Below are positions 31,604 through 41,353 of a DNA stretch of 64,000 nt, one piece after another; within the stretch, counting starts at the first letter, position 1, and every line of letters begins with the position of its first letter. Source of the DNA: Pelagibacteraceae bacterium AG-426-G09 (GTDB lineage: Bacteria; Pseudomonadota; Alphaproteobacteria; Pelagibacterales; Pelagibacteraceae); the NCBI GenBank assembly GCA_003210075.1, contig QCNR01000006.1, positions 1 to 64,000 of the forward strand, read 5' to 3'. The translations under genes were made by a program, and so were the position numbers. Below the pieces are notes generated by a model that was not told the origin of the DNA, made no database searches, and saw only the letters and a program-made list of their open reading frames with translations.

Positions 31604-32626
31604 TTAACTAAAAGCTTCAGTCCATGATCCCTGAGTAGAGGCTTTAGAATATTCTGTTGCTCTTCCCTCAAAGAAATTCATATGCTCAACTGCATTAAGC
31701 ATTGTATCGAGCCATGTTAAAGGGTTCTTTTGCACATTATAAATTGGCTCTAGACCCAACTGTGATAATCTTCTATTTCCAATGAATCTTATATAATCTT
31801 TAACTTCTTGTGCAGTTAAACCATTCATAGGTCCCATTTCAAATGCCAAGTCAATGAAAGCATCTTCGTGGTGAACTATTGTTCTACAAGCTTCATATAA
31901 TTCTTTTTTAAGCTTAGCTGTCCAAATTTGAGGTTCTTCTTTAATAAATTCTTTAAACAATCTGATCATAGAGTTACAGTGTAAAGTTTCATCTCTCACT
32001 GACCAAGTTACAATCTGACCCATACCTTTCATTTTATTAAATCTAGGAAAGTTTAATAATATTGCAAAACTTGCAAACAATTGTAAACCCTCAGTGAAAG
32101 CACTAAATACTGCAACAGTCTTTGCTATATCTTCTTTTGAATTTACATTAAAGTTTTGCATGTAATCATATTTGTCTTTCATTTCTTTATATTTCATAAA
32201 TGCCGAATACTCGGACTCAGGCATGCCAATAGTATCTAATAAATGTGAATATGCAGCAATGTGGACAGTTTCCATAGATGCAAAAGATGTCATCATCATT
32301 AAAACTTCTGTTGGCTTAAATACAGTTGTGTAATGTCTCAAATAACAATTGTTAACTTCAACATCAGCTTGAGTAAAAAATCTAAATATTTGAGTTAGTA
32401 AGTTTTTTTCTGCTTGAGATAAGTTTTTTTGCCAATCTCTCACATCGTCACCTAAAGGTACTTCCTCTGGTAGCCAATGAATTCTTTGCTGAGTTAACCA
32501 CGCATCGTAACACCATGGATATCTAAATGGTTTATAAACAGGATTTTCAACAAGTAATCCCATTTTTTTTGGCTTTATGATTGTTTGATTTTGATTTTTT
32601 AAACTCTCTACTGACATGATAAGCAC
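31604..32626 (-). CDS. nrdB: Ribonucleotide reductase beta subunit
   Basis: FRYPWCYDAWLTQQRIHWLPEEVP; METVHIAAYSH retains Glu, His and radical Tyr. Confidence 0.93.
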   Translation of the reverse strand: MLIMSVESLKNQNQTIIKPKKMGLLVENPVYKPFRYPWCYDAWLTQQRIHWLPEEVPLGDDVRDWQKNLSQAEKNLLTQIFRFFTQADVEVNNCYLRHYTTVFKPTEVLMMMTSFASMETVHIAAYSHLLDTIGMPESEYSAFMKYKEMKDKYDYMQNFNVNSKEDIAKTVAVFSAFTEGLQLFASFAILLNFPRFNKMKGMGQIVTWSVRDETLHCNSMIRLFKEFIKEEPQIWTAKLKKELYEACRTIVHHEDAFIDLAFEMGPMNGLTAQEVKDYIRFIGNRRLSQLGLEPIYNVQKNPLTWLDTMLNAVEHMNFFEGRATEYSKASTQGSWTEAFS

Positions 32627-34554
32627 TCCTCGTATTCTGGTTGATCATTTTGATTATTTTTTGATTTATATACATTGGATGTAACATCCGTTGATTTCGT
32701 ATCATTAACATTTTCTGCTCTTTGTATTGATTTAGATCTACAATAATAGAGGCTTTTCAATCCTTTTTTCCATGCTTGAAAATGGATTTGATGTAAATCT
32801 CTTTTATGAATATCCGCAGGTATGAAAATATTTATTGATTGGGCCTGAGAAATGAAAGGTGTTCTGTCAGCACCTAAATCAATTATCCATCTTTGATCAA
32901 GTTCAAAAGCTGTTTTAAACACATCTTTTTCTTCTTTAGTCAAGAAATCAAGATGAGATACAGATCCTTGATTTGTAGTTATGCTTGACCATGTTTCATC
33001 ATCATTTTTAGAATGTTTTTCTAAAAGTTTTGCTAAATATTTATTCCTAACATTAAATGAGCCTGAAAGAGTTTTATGTGTATAACTATTAGCAGCAATA
33101 GGTTCAACCCCAGGAGATGCTCCTCCACAAATAATTGATATAGAAGCAGTCGGTGCGATCGCTGTTTTATTTGAAAATCTCTCGTTCATTCCATATTCTG
33201 CAGCATCTGGGCATGGACCTCTTTCTTCAGCAAGATCTTTAGATGCTTGATCAACTTGTTCTTGGATGTTTTGGAATATTTTTTTATTCCATACTTTAGC
33301 CATTACAGATTCAAAAGGTATCATTTTTTGTTGGAAATAAGAGTGCATTCCCATAACACCTAAACCCACACTTCTTTCTTTCATTGCAGAATAAGTTGCA
33401 TCACTAAATTCTTCCGGAGCTCTTTCAATAAAGTCTGTCAAAACATTATCTAAAAATCTCATAACATCTTTAACGAAATTTTTATCATCTTTCCATTCGT
33501 CATATTTTTCTAAGTTTAACGATGATAAACAACAAACTGCTGTTCTATCTCTACCTTCTTTATCAACTCCAGTTGGTAATGTAATTTCACTACATAAGTT
33601 AGATGTTTTAACTGTAAGTCCTGCAAGTTTATGATGTTGTGGAATTTGTCTATTAACAGTGTCTATATAAATTATATATGGCTCGCCTGTTTCAACTCTA
33701 GCAGTTAAAAGTCTTATCCATAAATTTCTTGCAGAGACAGTAGACTGAACAGCGCCATCTTTAGGACTTTTTAATGCCCATTGTTCATCTAACTCAACAG
33801 CTCTCATAAAAGCATCACTTACTAGAACACCATGGTGTAGGTTTAATGATCTTCTGTTTGGGTCTCCGCCCGTTGGTCTTCTCATTTCAATAAATTCTTC
33901 TATTTCTGGATGATCAATTGGTAAATAACAAGCTGCAGATCCTCTTCTCAATGAACCTTGGCTAATAGCCATTGTTAAAGAGTCCATAACTTTTATAAAA
34001 GGAATAATTCCAGATGTTTTTCCTACTCTTCCAATTTTTTCTCCAATAGATCTTAAGTTACCCCAGTAACTTCCTATACCACCTCCTTTTGCAGCGAGCC
34101 AAACATTTTCACTCCATAAATCTAAAATTCCGTGCAAACTATCTCCGGCTTCATTTAAAAAACACGAGATTGGTAAACCCCTTTTTGTTCCACCATTTGA
34201 TAGAACAGGGGTTGCAGGCATAAACCATAAGTTGCTTATGTAATTATATAATCTTTGAGCATGCAAATTGTCATCGGCATAATGACTTGCAACTCTTGCA
34301 AATAAATCTTGAAATGATTCATTATGACCTAAATATCTGTCACTAAGCGTTGCTTTTCCGAAATCAGTTAAATTTTCATCTTTAGATCTATCAATTTTTA
34401 TTGTGATACCTTTTGAATTTTGGAACAATTCAGTGCTGTTTGAAAGTGAGAATAAATCTAGTCTCTTATGAGAATTATCTTCAATATTAACTATGTTGTT
34501 ATTGGTATATTCCGAGACAGCTTTTTTAATGGCTTGAGACAAGACTTTATTCAT
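32608..34554 (-). CDS. nrdA: Ribonucleotide reductase alpha subunit
   Basis: GIGSYWGNLRSIGE, SNLCSEI, VCCLSSLNLEKYD, ECLSC C-terminal Cys pair. Confidence 0.94.
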   Translation of the reverse strand: MNKVLSQAIKKAVSEYTNNNIVNIEDNSHKRLDLFSLSNSTELFQNSKGITIKIDRSKDENLTDFGKATLSDRYLGHNESFQDLFARVASHYADDNLHAQRLYNYISNLWFMPATPVLSNGGTKRGLPISCFLNEAGDSLHGILDLWSENVWLAAKGGGIGSYWGNLRSIGEKIGRVGKTSGIIPFIKVMDSLTMAISQGSLRRGSAACYLPIDHPEIEEFIEMRRPTGGDPNRRSLNLHHGVLVSDAFMRAVELDEQWALKSPKDGAVQSTVSARNLWIRLLTARVETGEPYIIYIDTVNRQIPQHHKLAGLTVKTSNLCSEITLPTGVDKEGRDRTAVCCLSSLNLEKYDEWKDDKNFVKDVMRFLDNVLTDFIERAPEEFSDATYSAMKERSVGLGVMGMHSYFQQKMIPFESVMAKVWNKKIFQNIQEQVDQASKDLAEERGPCPDAAEYGMNERFSNKTAIAPTASISIICGGASPGVEPIAANSYTHKTLSGSFNVRNKYLAKLLEKHSKNDDETWSSITTNQGSVSHLDFLTKEEKDVFKTAFELDQRWIIDLGADRTPFISQAQSINIFIPADIHKRDLHQIHFQAWKKGLKSLYYCRSKSIQRAENVNDTKSTDVTSNVYKSKNNQNDQPEYEECLSCQ

Positions 34555-34591
34555 GTATCTTCCTTATTATAAACGTTAAACTTATGTAAAA

Positions 34592-34607
34592 CAACTATAT
34601 GTTGTGT
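34592..34607. promoter_or_regulatory. Candidate NrdR box 1 (caaCTATATGTTGTGT)
   Basis: About 13/16 match to recalled NrdR consensus acaCwAtATaTwGtgt; upstream of nrdA. Confidence 0.6.
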
Positions 34608-34622
34608 GTTGAATAAGCTAAT

Positions 34623-34638
34623 ATACTATATAAACTAT
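34623..34638. promoter_or_regulatory. Candidate NrdR box 2 (ataCTATATAAACTAT)
   Basis: About 12/16 match; exactly 31 bp from box 1. Confidence 0.5.
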
Positions 34639-34712
34639 AATTCAAGAGAACATTTATAGAAAATTAGTTTTTTTATTCAACAAAAAACCAAAAAAAATGT
34701 AGATATATCCAC

Positions 34713-36158
34713 ATGTCTGAAACTATAAAAATCGACCCATTCGGCTTTAGAGAATATGACGCACGATGGTTGTATCCCAGAAACATAAATCGAGAGGGAA
34801 TCACAGAAGTTGGAAAAGGGTTTGGCTCGCAAGTGATTAAAACTAAAAAAAATCCAAGGGTTGCGGTTGGATTTGATTATAGATCTTACAGTGAAGAAAT
34901 AAAAGATAGTTTTGTAAAGGGTTTAATTTCGACAGGATGTAATGTTGAAGATATTGGTTTATGTCTTTCTCCAACCATATACTTTTCACAATTTGATCTA
35001 AATTGCGATGCTGTAGCAATGATCACAGCAAGTCATAATGAAAATGGTTGGACAGGTATAAAAATGGGCATCCAAAAAGGCTTGACCCATTGTTATGAGG
35101 AAATGAAAGAACTAAAAGAAATAGTTCTAAATAAGAAATTTGAAATAGGTAATGGAACTTACAAAAAGATAGATAACTATAAATCAAAATATATTAAAAA
35201 CTTATCCAAAAATAAAATTAAAAAACAACTAAAAGTAGTGGCAGCTTGTGGAAATGGAACAGCTGGAATTTTTGCACCAGATATATTAAGAAATATCGGT
35301 TGTGAGGTAATTGAATTAGATTGCAACTTAGACTTTACTTTTCCTAAATATAATCCAAATCCTGAAGATCTTAAAATGCTTCATGAAATTGCAAGATGTG
35401 TAAAAGAAAATGATGCAGATGTTGGTTTTGGATTTGATGGTGATGGAGACCGTGTGGGAGTAATTGATGAACTGGGAAATGAAATATTCTCAGATAAAGT
35501 TGGTCTGCTACTTGCAAGAGAAATATCAAACCAGTATCCTAAAAATAAATTTATTGTAGATGTAAAATCTACTGGATTATATGAAAATGATAAAATTTTA
35601 AAAAAAAATAATTGTGAGACTATTTACTGGAAAACAGGACACTCGTATATTAAAAGGAAGGTTAACGAGGATAAAGCAATTGCTGGTTTTGAAAAAAGTG
35701 GACATTTCTTTTTTAATCAACCTTTAGGATATGGTTATGATGATGGAATTAACTCAGCGATACAAGTTTGTAAATTACTTGATAATGAAAAACTCAAATT
35801 GAGTAAATTAATAGATTCCTTACCCAAAACTTATCAAAGCCCAACGATGGGTCCTTTTTGTAAAGATGATGAAAAATATGGAGTAATTGAGGAAATAACA
35901 AAAAAAATTATAAATTTAAAGGAAACTAATCAAAAAATTGACAATCAAGATATTATTAATGTTTTAACTATAAATGGTATTAGATTTAGTCTATCCGACG
36001 GTTCTTGGGGTTTAATTAGAGCATCATCAAATAAGCCGTCATTAGTAATAGTAACAGAAAGCCCAACATCAGATGAAAGAAAAAAAAAGATATTTTATTT
36101 TATAGATAGTCTGCTCCAAGATACTGGAAAAATAGGAAAATACGACCAAAAGATGTAA
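34713..36158 (+). CDS. Phosphomannomutase/phosphoglucomutase
   Basis: FGFREYDARWLYP, TASHNENGWTGIKMG, GFDGDGDRVGVID, GFEKSGHFFF. Confidence 0.9.
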   Translation: MSETIKIDPFGFREYDARWLYPRNINREGITEVGKGFGSQVIKTKKNPRVAVGFDYRSYSEEIKDSFVKGLISTGCNVEDIGLCLSPTIYFSQFDLNCDAVAMITASHNENGWTGIKMGIQKGLTHCYEEMKELKEIVLNKKFEIGNGTYKKIDNYKSKYIKNLSKNKIKKQLKVVAACGNGTAGIFAPDILRNIGCEVIELDCNLDFTFPKYNPNPEDLKMLHEIARCVKENDADVGFGFDGDGDRVGVIDELGNEIFSDKVGLLLAREISNQYPKNKFIVDVKSTGLYENDKILKKNNCETIYWKTGHSYIKRKVNEDKAIAGFEKSGHFFFNQPLGYGYDDGINSAIQVCKLLDNEKLKLSKLIDSLPKTYQSPTMGPFCKDDEKYGVIEEITKKIINLKETNQKIDNQDIINVLTINGIRFSLSDGSWGLIRASSNKPSLVIVTESPTSDERKKKIFYFIDSLLQDTGKIGKYDQKM

Positions 36159-36219
36159 TTAAAAGATTCAATTAATAAGAGTTTATCCAAAAAGAGAGAA
36201 TCATATATAAGAATGTTAA

Positions 36220-36251
36220 GGGAGTGGCAGAGGGAGACTGAAACCGCTCCC
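36220..36251. terminator. GC-rich hairpin between convergent genes (terminator or small structured RNA)
   Basis: GGGAGTGG-CAG-AGGGAGA-CTG-AAA-CCGCTCCC followed by GATTTTAT; 4 nt beyond the stop of the minus-strand gene. Confidence 0.6.
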
Positions 36252-36255
36252 GATT

Positions 36256-37089
36256 TTATATATTTAAGTATCTATAAAGAAAAATTGACCCCACCACTAA
36301 AAGAAATATTCCAAAAAACTTTGTTATTTTGTCTTTTTCTATTCTGTGTACGGCATTAGCTCCTACTCTAGCCATGTAAGTTGTGATTGGTATAAATATC
36401 AATAATGCTGGAATATTAATAAAACCAACACTTAAAGGCAAATCTACATTTAAATATGACCCAGAAATTAAAAATCCGATAGCTCCAAATAAAGCTATAA
36501 AAAAACCAATAGCTGCGGCGCTACCAATAGCCTTGTTAATTGGATATCCAAAATACTTAAGTATTGGAACGTTCATTACAGCTCCTCCAATTCCCATTGG
36601 AGCTGACACAAACCCTGAAATAAATCCAAAAACTATTTTAGGCAGCAAATTAAAATTAGGCTTAGTATCCTGTGCTTTTTCTCTCAAAAATAATAAATAA
36701 ATACTTAAAATGTAAACAACTACTGTAAAAAATAATATTAATCCCTTGGTTTTTAAAATTGATGCAAGTGATGTTCCAATAATAACGCCAATAATCACAA
36801 AAATTGCATAAGACTTTATTATTTGAAGATCTACTGCTCCGTGCTTATGGTGAGTATATACAGATACAAAAGAGGTAGGAATAATTATAGAAAAAGAAGT
36901 TCCTACAGCCAAATGCATTACATAATTGGCATCAATATCTAAAGAACTAAATATAAAAAATAAGAAAGGAACTGTTATCAATCCTCCACCTATTCCAAAT
37001 AATCCAGCAAAAAAACCAACTGGAAATGCAGTAATGATCATTAAAATAATAAATAATGAATATTGATTTTCTAAGATTTGACTTATCAA
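36256..37089 (-). CDS. TauE/SafE-family anion permease
   Basis: GFFAGLFGIGGGLITVPFLFF and second repeat GFVSAPMGIGGAVMNVPIL. Confidence 0.9.
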   Translation of the reverse strand: MISQILENQYSLFIILMIITAFPVGFFAGLFGIGGGLITVPFLFFIFSSLDIDANYVMHLAVGTSFSIIIPTSFVSVYTHHKHGAVDLQIIKSYAIFVIIGVIIGTSLASILKTKGLILFFTVVVYILSIYLLFLREKAQDTKPNFNLLPKIVFGFISGFVSAPMGIGGAVMNVPILKYFGYPINKAIGSAAAIGFFIALFGAIGFLISGSYLNVDLPLSVGFINIPALLIFIPITTYMARVGANAVHRIEKDKITKFFGIFLLVVGSIFLYRYLNI

Positions 37090-37090
37090 T

Positions 37091-38074
37091 TTAAATACTC
37101 GCTTCTTGTAGTTGCGGATATTTTACTTTATCTAGAATATGCTCAACTTTTTGTACATCTGCATCTCTAACACACAAATTCTCACTTAAATATCTTTTCC
37201 AAAAACTTGAACCAGATATACCGTGAAATAAACCTAATGTGTGTCTCATAATATGATGAAGCTTTGTTCCTTTTTTAATTTCAACTTTAACATAATCAAC
37301 TAATTGCTTTACAACTTCCTCTCTCGAAGAAATATTTTCATTTGAATATATTTCTTTTTCAATATCAGCTAAGAAGTATGGCGAGTGATAAATTGATCTT
37401 CCAATCATAACTCCATTAACTTTTTTTAGATGATCTTTAATTTGTTCTGTAGATGTAATTCCTCCATTTATAATTATTTCAAGCTTAGGAAAATCTTTTT
37501 TTAATTTATAAACAACATCGTATTTAAGTGGCGGTATATTAAGATTTTGCTTTGGGGTAAATTTACCTAACATAGCTTTTCTCGCATGCATGATAAAAGT
37601 TTTAACACCAGTTTTCGATAATAAGTTTATGAAATTATAAATATTTTCATAATCCTCTACATTATCATAACCAATTCTTGTTTTAACTGTAACTGGTAAT
37701 TTAGTACATGAAACCATTTCATTAAGACAATCAGCAACAAGATTTGGTTCTTTCATTAAACATGCTCCAAATTTATTTTTTTGTACTTTTTTACTCGGGC
37801 AACCTAAATTTAGATTAATTTCGTCATAGCCAAAACTTTCTCCAACTTTGGTTGCATTTGATAAAAGTTTAGGTGATGATCCACCTAGTTGAAGTGCAAC
37901 TGGTTTTTCTTTAATATTAAATTCTAATAGTTTTTTTTTATCGCCCCTATCGATTGCCTCTGAAACAATCATTTCGGTATATAGAAGGACGTTTTTACTA
38001 ATTAATCTTAAAAAATATCTCTCATGACGATCTGTGCAATCCATCATAGGTGCTACTGAGACTAATCTATTCAT
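37091..38074 (-). CDS. dusA: tRNA-dihydrouridine synthase A
   Basis: SVAPMMDCTDRHERYFLRL, LQLGGSSP, NLNLGCPSKKVQKNKFGACLM. Confidence 0.93.
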   Translation of the reverse strand: MNRLVSVAPMMDCTDRHERYFLRLISKNVLLYTEMIVSEAIDRGDKKKLLEFNIKEKPVALQLGGSSPKLLSNATKVGESFGYDEINLNLGCPSKKVQKNKFGACLMKEPNLVADCLNEMVSCTKLPVTVKTRIGYDNVEDYENIYNFINLLSKTGVKTFIMHARKAMLGKFTPKQNLNIPPLKYDVVYKLKKDFPKLEIIINGGITSTEQIKDHLKKVNGVMIGRSIYHSPYFLADIEKEIYSNENISSREEVVKQLVDYVKVEIKKGTKLHHIMRHTLGLFHGISGSSFWKRYLSENLCVRDADVQKVEHILDKVKYPQLQEASI

Positions 38075-38103
38075 AAAAACTAGGAAATTAATATATTATT
38101 TAA

Positions 38104-38619
38104 TTAACTATTTGAAGTTTCTGATTCATCAGCGACTACTTCATTATTTTCATCTTCTGTCATTTGATCTAATGAAACATCTTCATTTTGTGATTCTATG
38201 TCTTCTACTTTAACTTCGGGTGAATTGGTTAATTCTTCGAGATCTTCTTTTGAAACTTGAATTTTTTCTGGAATTTTTCTGGCTCTTTTTGATGGTAAAA
38301 TAGGTACTCCACTTTTTGAAATTTCACCCTTATAAAGATTTTCAAAATCATCACCGATTTCCTCATCTTCTTCTATAGTATCATCAATTTGCTCAACATG
38401 TTTTCTTAATTTATAAACCGCACTATCAACTAATTCAGAAACTTTAACTTTTTCTTCAGCTATCTCTCTTAATGAAATAACTGTATTTTTGTCATTGTCT
38501 TTCGGTAATGTTGGTTCAATTCCTGAGTTAAGCTGTGTTACTCTCTCTTTTGCTACTAATACTAGTTGATAAGGACTATCTACTTTATCAATACAATCTT
38601 CTACCGTTACTCTTGCCAT
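38104..38619 (-). CDS. rpoZ: RNA polymerase omega subunit with long acidic C-terminal tail
   Basis: [48 protein letters not shown]. Confidence 0.92.
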   Translation of the reverse strand: MARVTVEDCIDKVDSPYQLVLVAKERVTQLNSGIEPTLPKDNDKNTVISLREIAEEKVKVSELVDSAVYKLRKHVEQIDDTIEEDEEIGDDFENLYKGEISKSGVPILPSKRARKIPEKIQVSKEDLEELTNSPEVKVEDIESQNEDVSLDQMTEDENNEVVADESETSNS

Positions 38620-38659
38620 GCGTGGTGTTTATACTCCAAGTTTAACAAAATCAAGGTTT

Positions 38660-39869
38660 TTATTGTTTTATTGGATTTAGCTTATTTCTTATTAAAAAAA
38701 GCAAAAATAGAGAAATTGATATGTAAATTGATGAAATTATAGCAATCTGCTCTATTGAAAATCCTCTATCAATCAATACTCCAAATAAAGCGGTACCAAA
38801 TGCTGTTGCAAAAACCATTAGAGCAGTTGTTAATGCTTTTATAGAACCAATATATTTAACACCATAAATCTCTGCCCAAGTAGAAGAGCCTAGTACGTTA
38901 GCAAATCCATTGGAAACACCAATTAAACCAAGAAAAACAAAAGCTGTTATAGGATGATTAAAATAAATTATCACAATAACCGAAAGCAAAAGCGGGATAT
39001 TCATGAAAATTAGTAATTTTCTACTAGTAAATTTATCTATTAAAAAAACCTGATAAAAACAAAGTTATTACAGATAATATTGAATAAACCATGAATGATT
39101 GGGCAATAATAAAAGGACCCCAGTTTTTAGATTCTAATATGAAAGATTGATATACAAAGGTACCAGTTGCAATCCACGGCATTGCTAACATATTTGCGCA
39201 TATTATATAAAATCTAAAATCTTTAATAACTTCAATTCGTTTCCAGTCTTTAATTTTATCATCTAGAGAATTTTCGTCTTCCTGGGTTTCTCTAGAATCG
39301 AAATTTAAATTTCTAACAAGAAAGTAAGAAGCAAGAGGAAGAAAAATTATTACAATTATCGCTATTGTTATCCAAATGTTTTTCCAATTATAAATCGCTA
39401 AAAGATATACAATTAATACTGGAAGAATAAATTCAGCAGTTGAAAGTCCAAACCATCCAGTGCTTAATGCCTTTCCTCTAGATTTTGTAAAATATCTTGA
39501 AATAGTTGTTGTTGCAGTATGAGACATCATACCTTGTCCTGCAAATCTCATTAAAAAAATTGCAATAAATAACAAAGATACAGATGATATTTTTGAAAAG
39601 AAAAAAGATGAAAAAGATAGTAATAAAATTACAAATAAAGCAAATTTCGAAATATTTATGTCATCTATTTTTTTTCCAACCCATATCAAAAGAAAGCTAC
39701 TTAATAAGGTTGCTGATGCATATATCGAGCCAAACTGCCCATGAGTAATAGAGAGTTCGTTTCTTATACTTGAGTTAAAAAGTCCTAAAAAAAAACTCTG
39801 TCCAAAGCTAGAAAAAAATGTAAATATAAATCCAAATACAATTACTTTTAAACTTAAATTTTTAAACAT
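38660..39869 (-). pseudogene. MFS transporter interrupted by a single-base frameshift (two ORFs, 39033-39869 and 38660-39004)
   Basis: N- and C-terminal MFS halves in adjacent frames; removing one base from the A7/T7 run at 39042-39048 gives continuous LSGFLIDKFTSRKLLIFMNIPLLLSV. Confidence 0.85.
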
Positions 39870-39877
39870 AAAAAATT

Positions 39878-40747
39878 ATGACTTGTAATGTTGCTTTCAT
39901 CGGTCTTGGTGTAATGGGTTATCCAATGGCTGGTTATATATCAAAAGGTGGACATAATGTAACTGTTTTTAATCGCACAAAATCAAAAGCAGAAAAATGG
40001 ACAAGTGAATTTAAAGGTAAAATCGCAGAAACACCTGCTGAAGCTGCAAAAGATGCTGAATATATTTTTACATGTGTTGGTAACGATAATGATTTAAGAG
40101 AAGTCACTTTTGGAGACAACGGTGCTTTTAAAACAATTAAGAAGGGTGCGATCTACGTAGATAACACTACAGCTTCTGCAACAATTGCAAGGGAGATTTA
40201 TGAATATGCCAAAAAAAATGGATTTGGTTCCTTAGACGCTCCTGTATCAGGTGGTCAGGCTGGTGCGGAAAATGGAGCTCTAACAGTTATGATTGGTGGA
40301 GATCAAGCAGACTTCGATAAGGCAAAAGATAAAATAGATTGTTATAGCAAAAAAATGAAGCTTCTTGGAAAAGCTGGTAGTGGTCAACTTGCAAAGATGG
40401 TTAATCAAATATGTATTGCAGGATTGGTCCAAGGTTTATCTGAAGGAATTAACTTTGGGATGAAAGCTGGATTAAACATGGAAGATGTAATCGAAGTTAT
40501 ATCAAAAGGTGCTGCTCAGTCCTGGCAGATGGAAAATAGATACAAAACAATGATTGATGATAAATTTGATTTTGGTTTTGCAGTTGATTGGATGAGGAAA
40601 GATTTAAAAATTGCAATGGATGAAGCTAAAAATAATGGCTCTTTATTACCTATCACTGAACTTGTAGATAAATATTACGGAGAAGTTCAAGAAATGGGTG
40701 GCAACCGTTGGGATACATCAAGTTTAATCAGAAGATTTAGAAAGTAA
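39878..40747 (+). CDS. 3-hydroxyisobutyrate dehydrogenase-family NAD(P)-dependent oxidoreductase
   Basis: FIGLGVMGYPMAGYI, DAPVSGGQAGAENGALTVMIGG, GQLAKMVNQ. Confidence 0.92.
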   Translation: MTCNVAFIGLGVMGYPMAGYISKGGHNVTVFNRTKSKAEKWTSEFKGKIAETPAEAAKDAEYIFTCVGNDNDLREVTFGDNGAFKTIKKGAIYVDNTTASATIAREIYEYAKKNGFGSLDAPVSGGQAGAENGALTVMIGGDQADFDKAKDKIDCYSKKMKLLGKAGSGQLAKMVNQICIAGLVQGLSEGINFGMKAGLNMEDVIEVISKGAAQSWQMENRYKTMIDDKFDFGFAVDWMRKDLKIAMDEAKNNGSLLPITELVDKYYGEVQEMGGNRWDTSSLIRRFRK

Positions 40748-40753
40748 AATTGT

Positions 40754-41353
40754 ATGCAACCAGCATACTACGAAAATTTAAAAGAAATTCAAAACAAGTA
40801 CTGGTCTATGTTAGATGATGCTGTTACCAATAGAGCTTCTCCTTTTAGAATTCCTGTTTTTATGTGTGCTCATCAAGATGAAATTGATGGAAGAATAGTT
40901 GTTCTAAGAAAATCTGATAGAGAAAATAATCTATTACAATTTCATACTGATCTTAGATCTCCAAAAGTACATATACTAAAGAAAAACAATAAAGCTTCAC
41001 TCCTTTTTTATGACAAAGAGGAAAAAATTCAATTAAGGGTAAAAGTGGAATGTAAAATAAATAATCAAAACTCCACAACTGAAGAATCTTGGAAAAAAAC
41101 TCAACATATAAGTAGAAGATGCTATTTAACAGATAGTCCTCCTGGAACTACATCGAAAAATCCTACATCTGGTATGATATCTAAATTAGAAGATTTTGAT
41201 TATACGATGGAACAAAGTGAAGAAGGTTATAAAAACTTTACTGTTATTAAATGTAAAATTAAATCTATTGAATGGCTATATCTTGCAGCCAAAGGACATC
41301 GAAGAGCTAAGTTTGATTTTGAAACTAATAAAAATGTTTGGTTAGTTCCTTAA
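40754..41353 (+). CDS. Pyridoxamine 5'-phosphate oxidase-like flavoprotein
   Basis: GRIVVLRKSDRENNLLQFHTDLRSPKVHIL, RRAKFDF near the C-terminus. Confidence 0.72.
   Translation: MQPAYYENLKEIQNKYWSMLDDAVTNRASPFRIPVFMCAHQDEIDGRIVVLRKSDRENNLLQFHTDLRSPKVHILKKNNKASLLFYDKEEKIQLRVKVECKINNQNSTTEESWKKTQHISRRCYLTDSPPGTTSKNPTSGMISKLEDFDYTMEQSEEGYKNFTVIKCKIKSIEWLYLAAKGHRRAKFDFETNKNVWLVP

Noticed and set aside
31604-34554. Possible unusual metal-free or non-Tyr class I ribonucleotide reductase
   Set aside because: NrdB keeps the METVHIAAY context with Glu, His and Tyr, so there is no reason to call an atypical radical class
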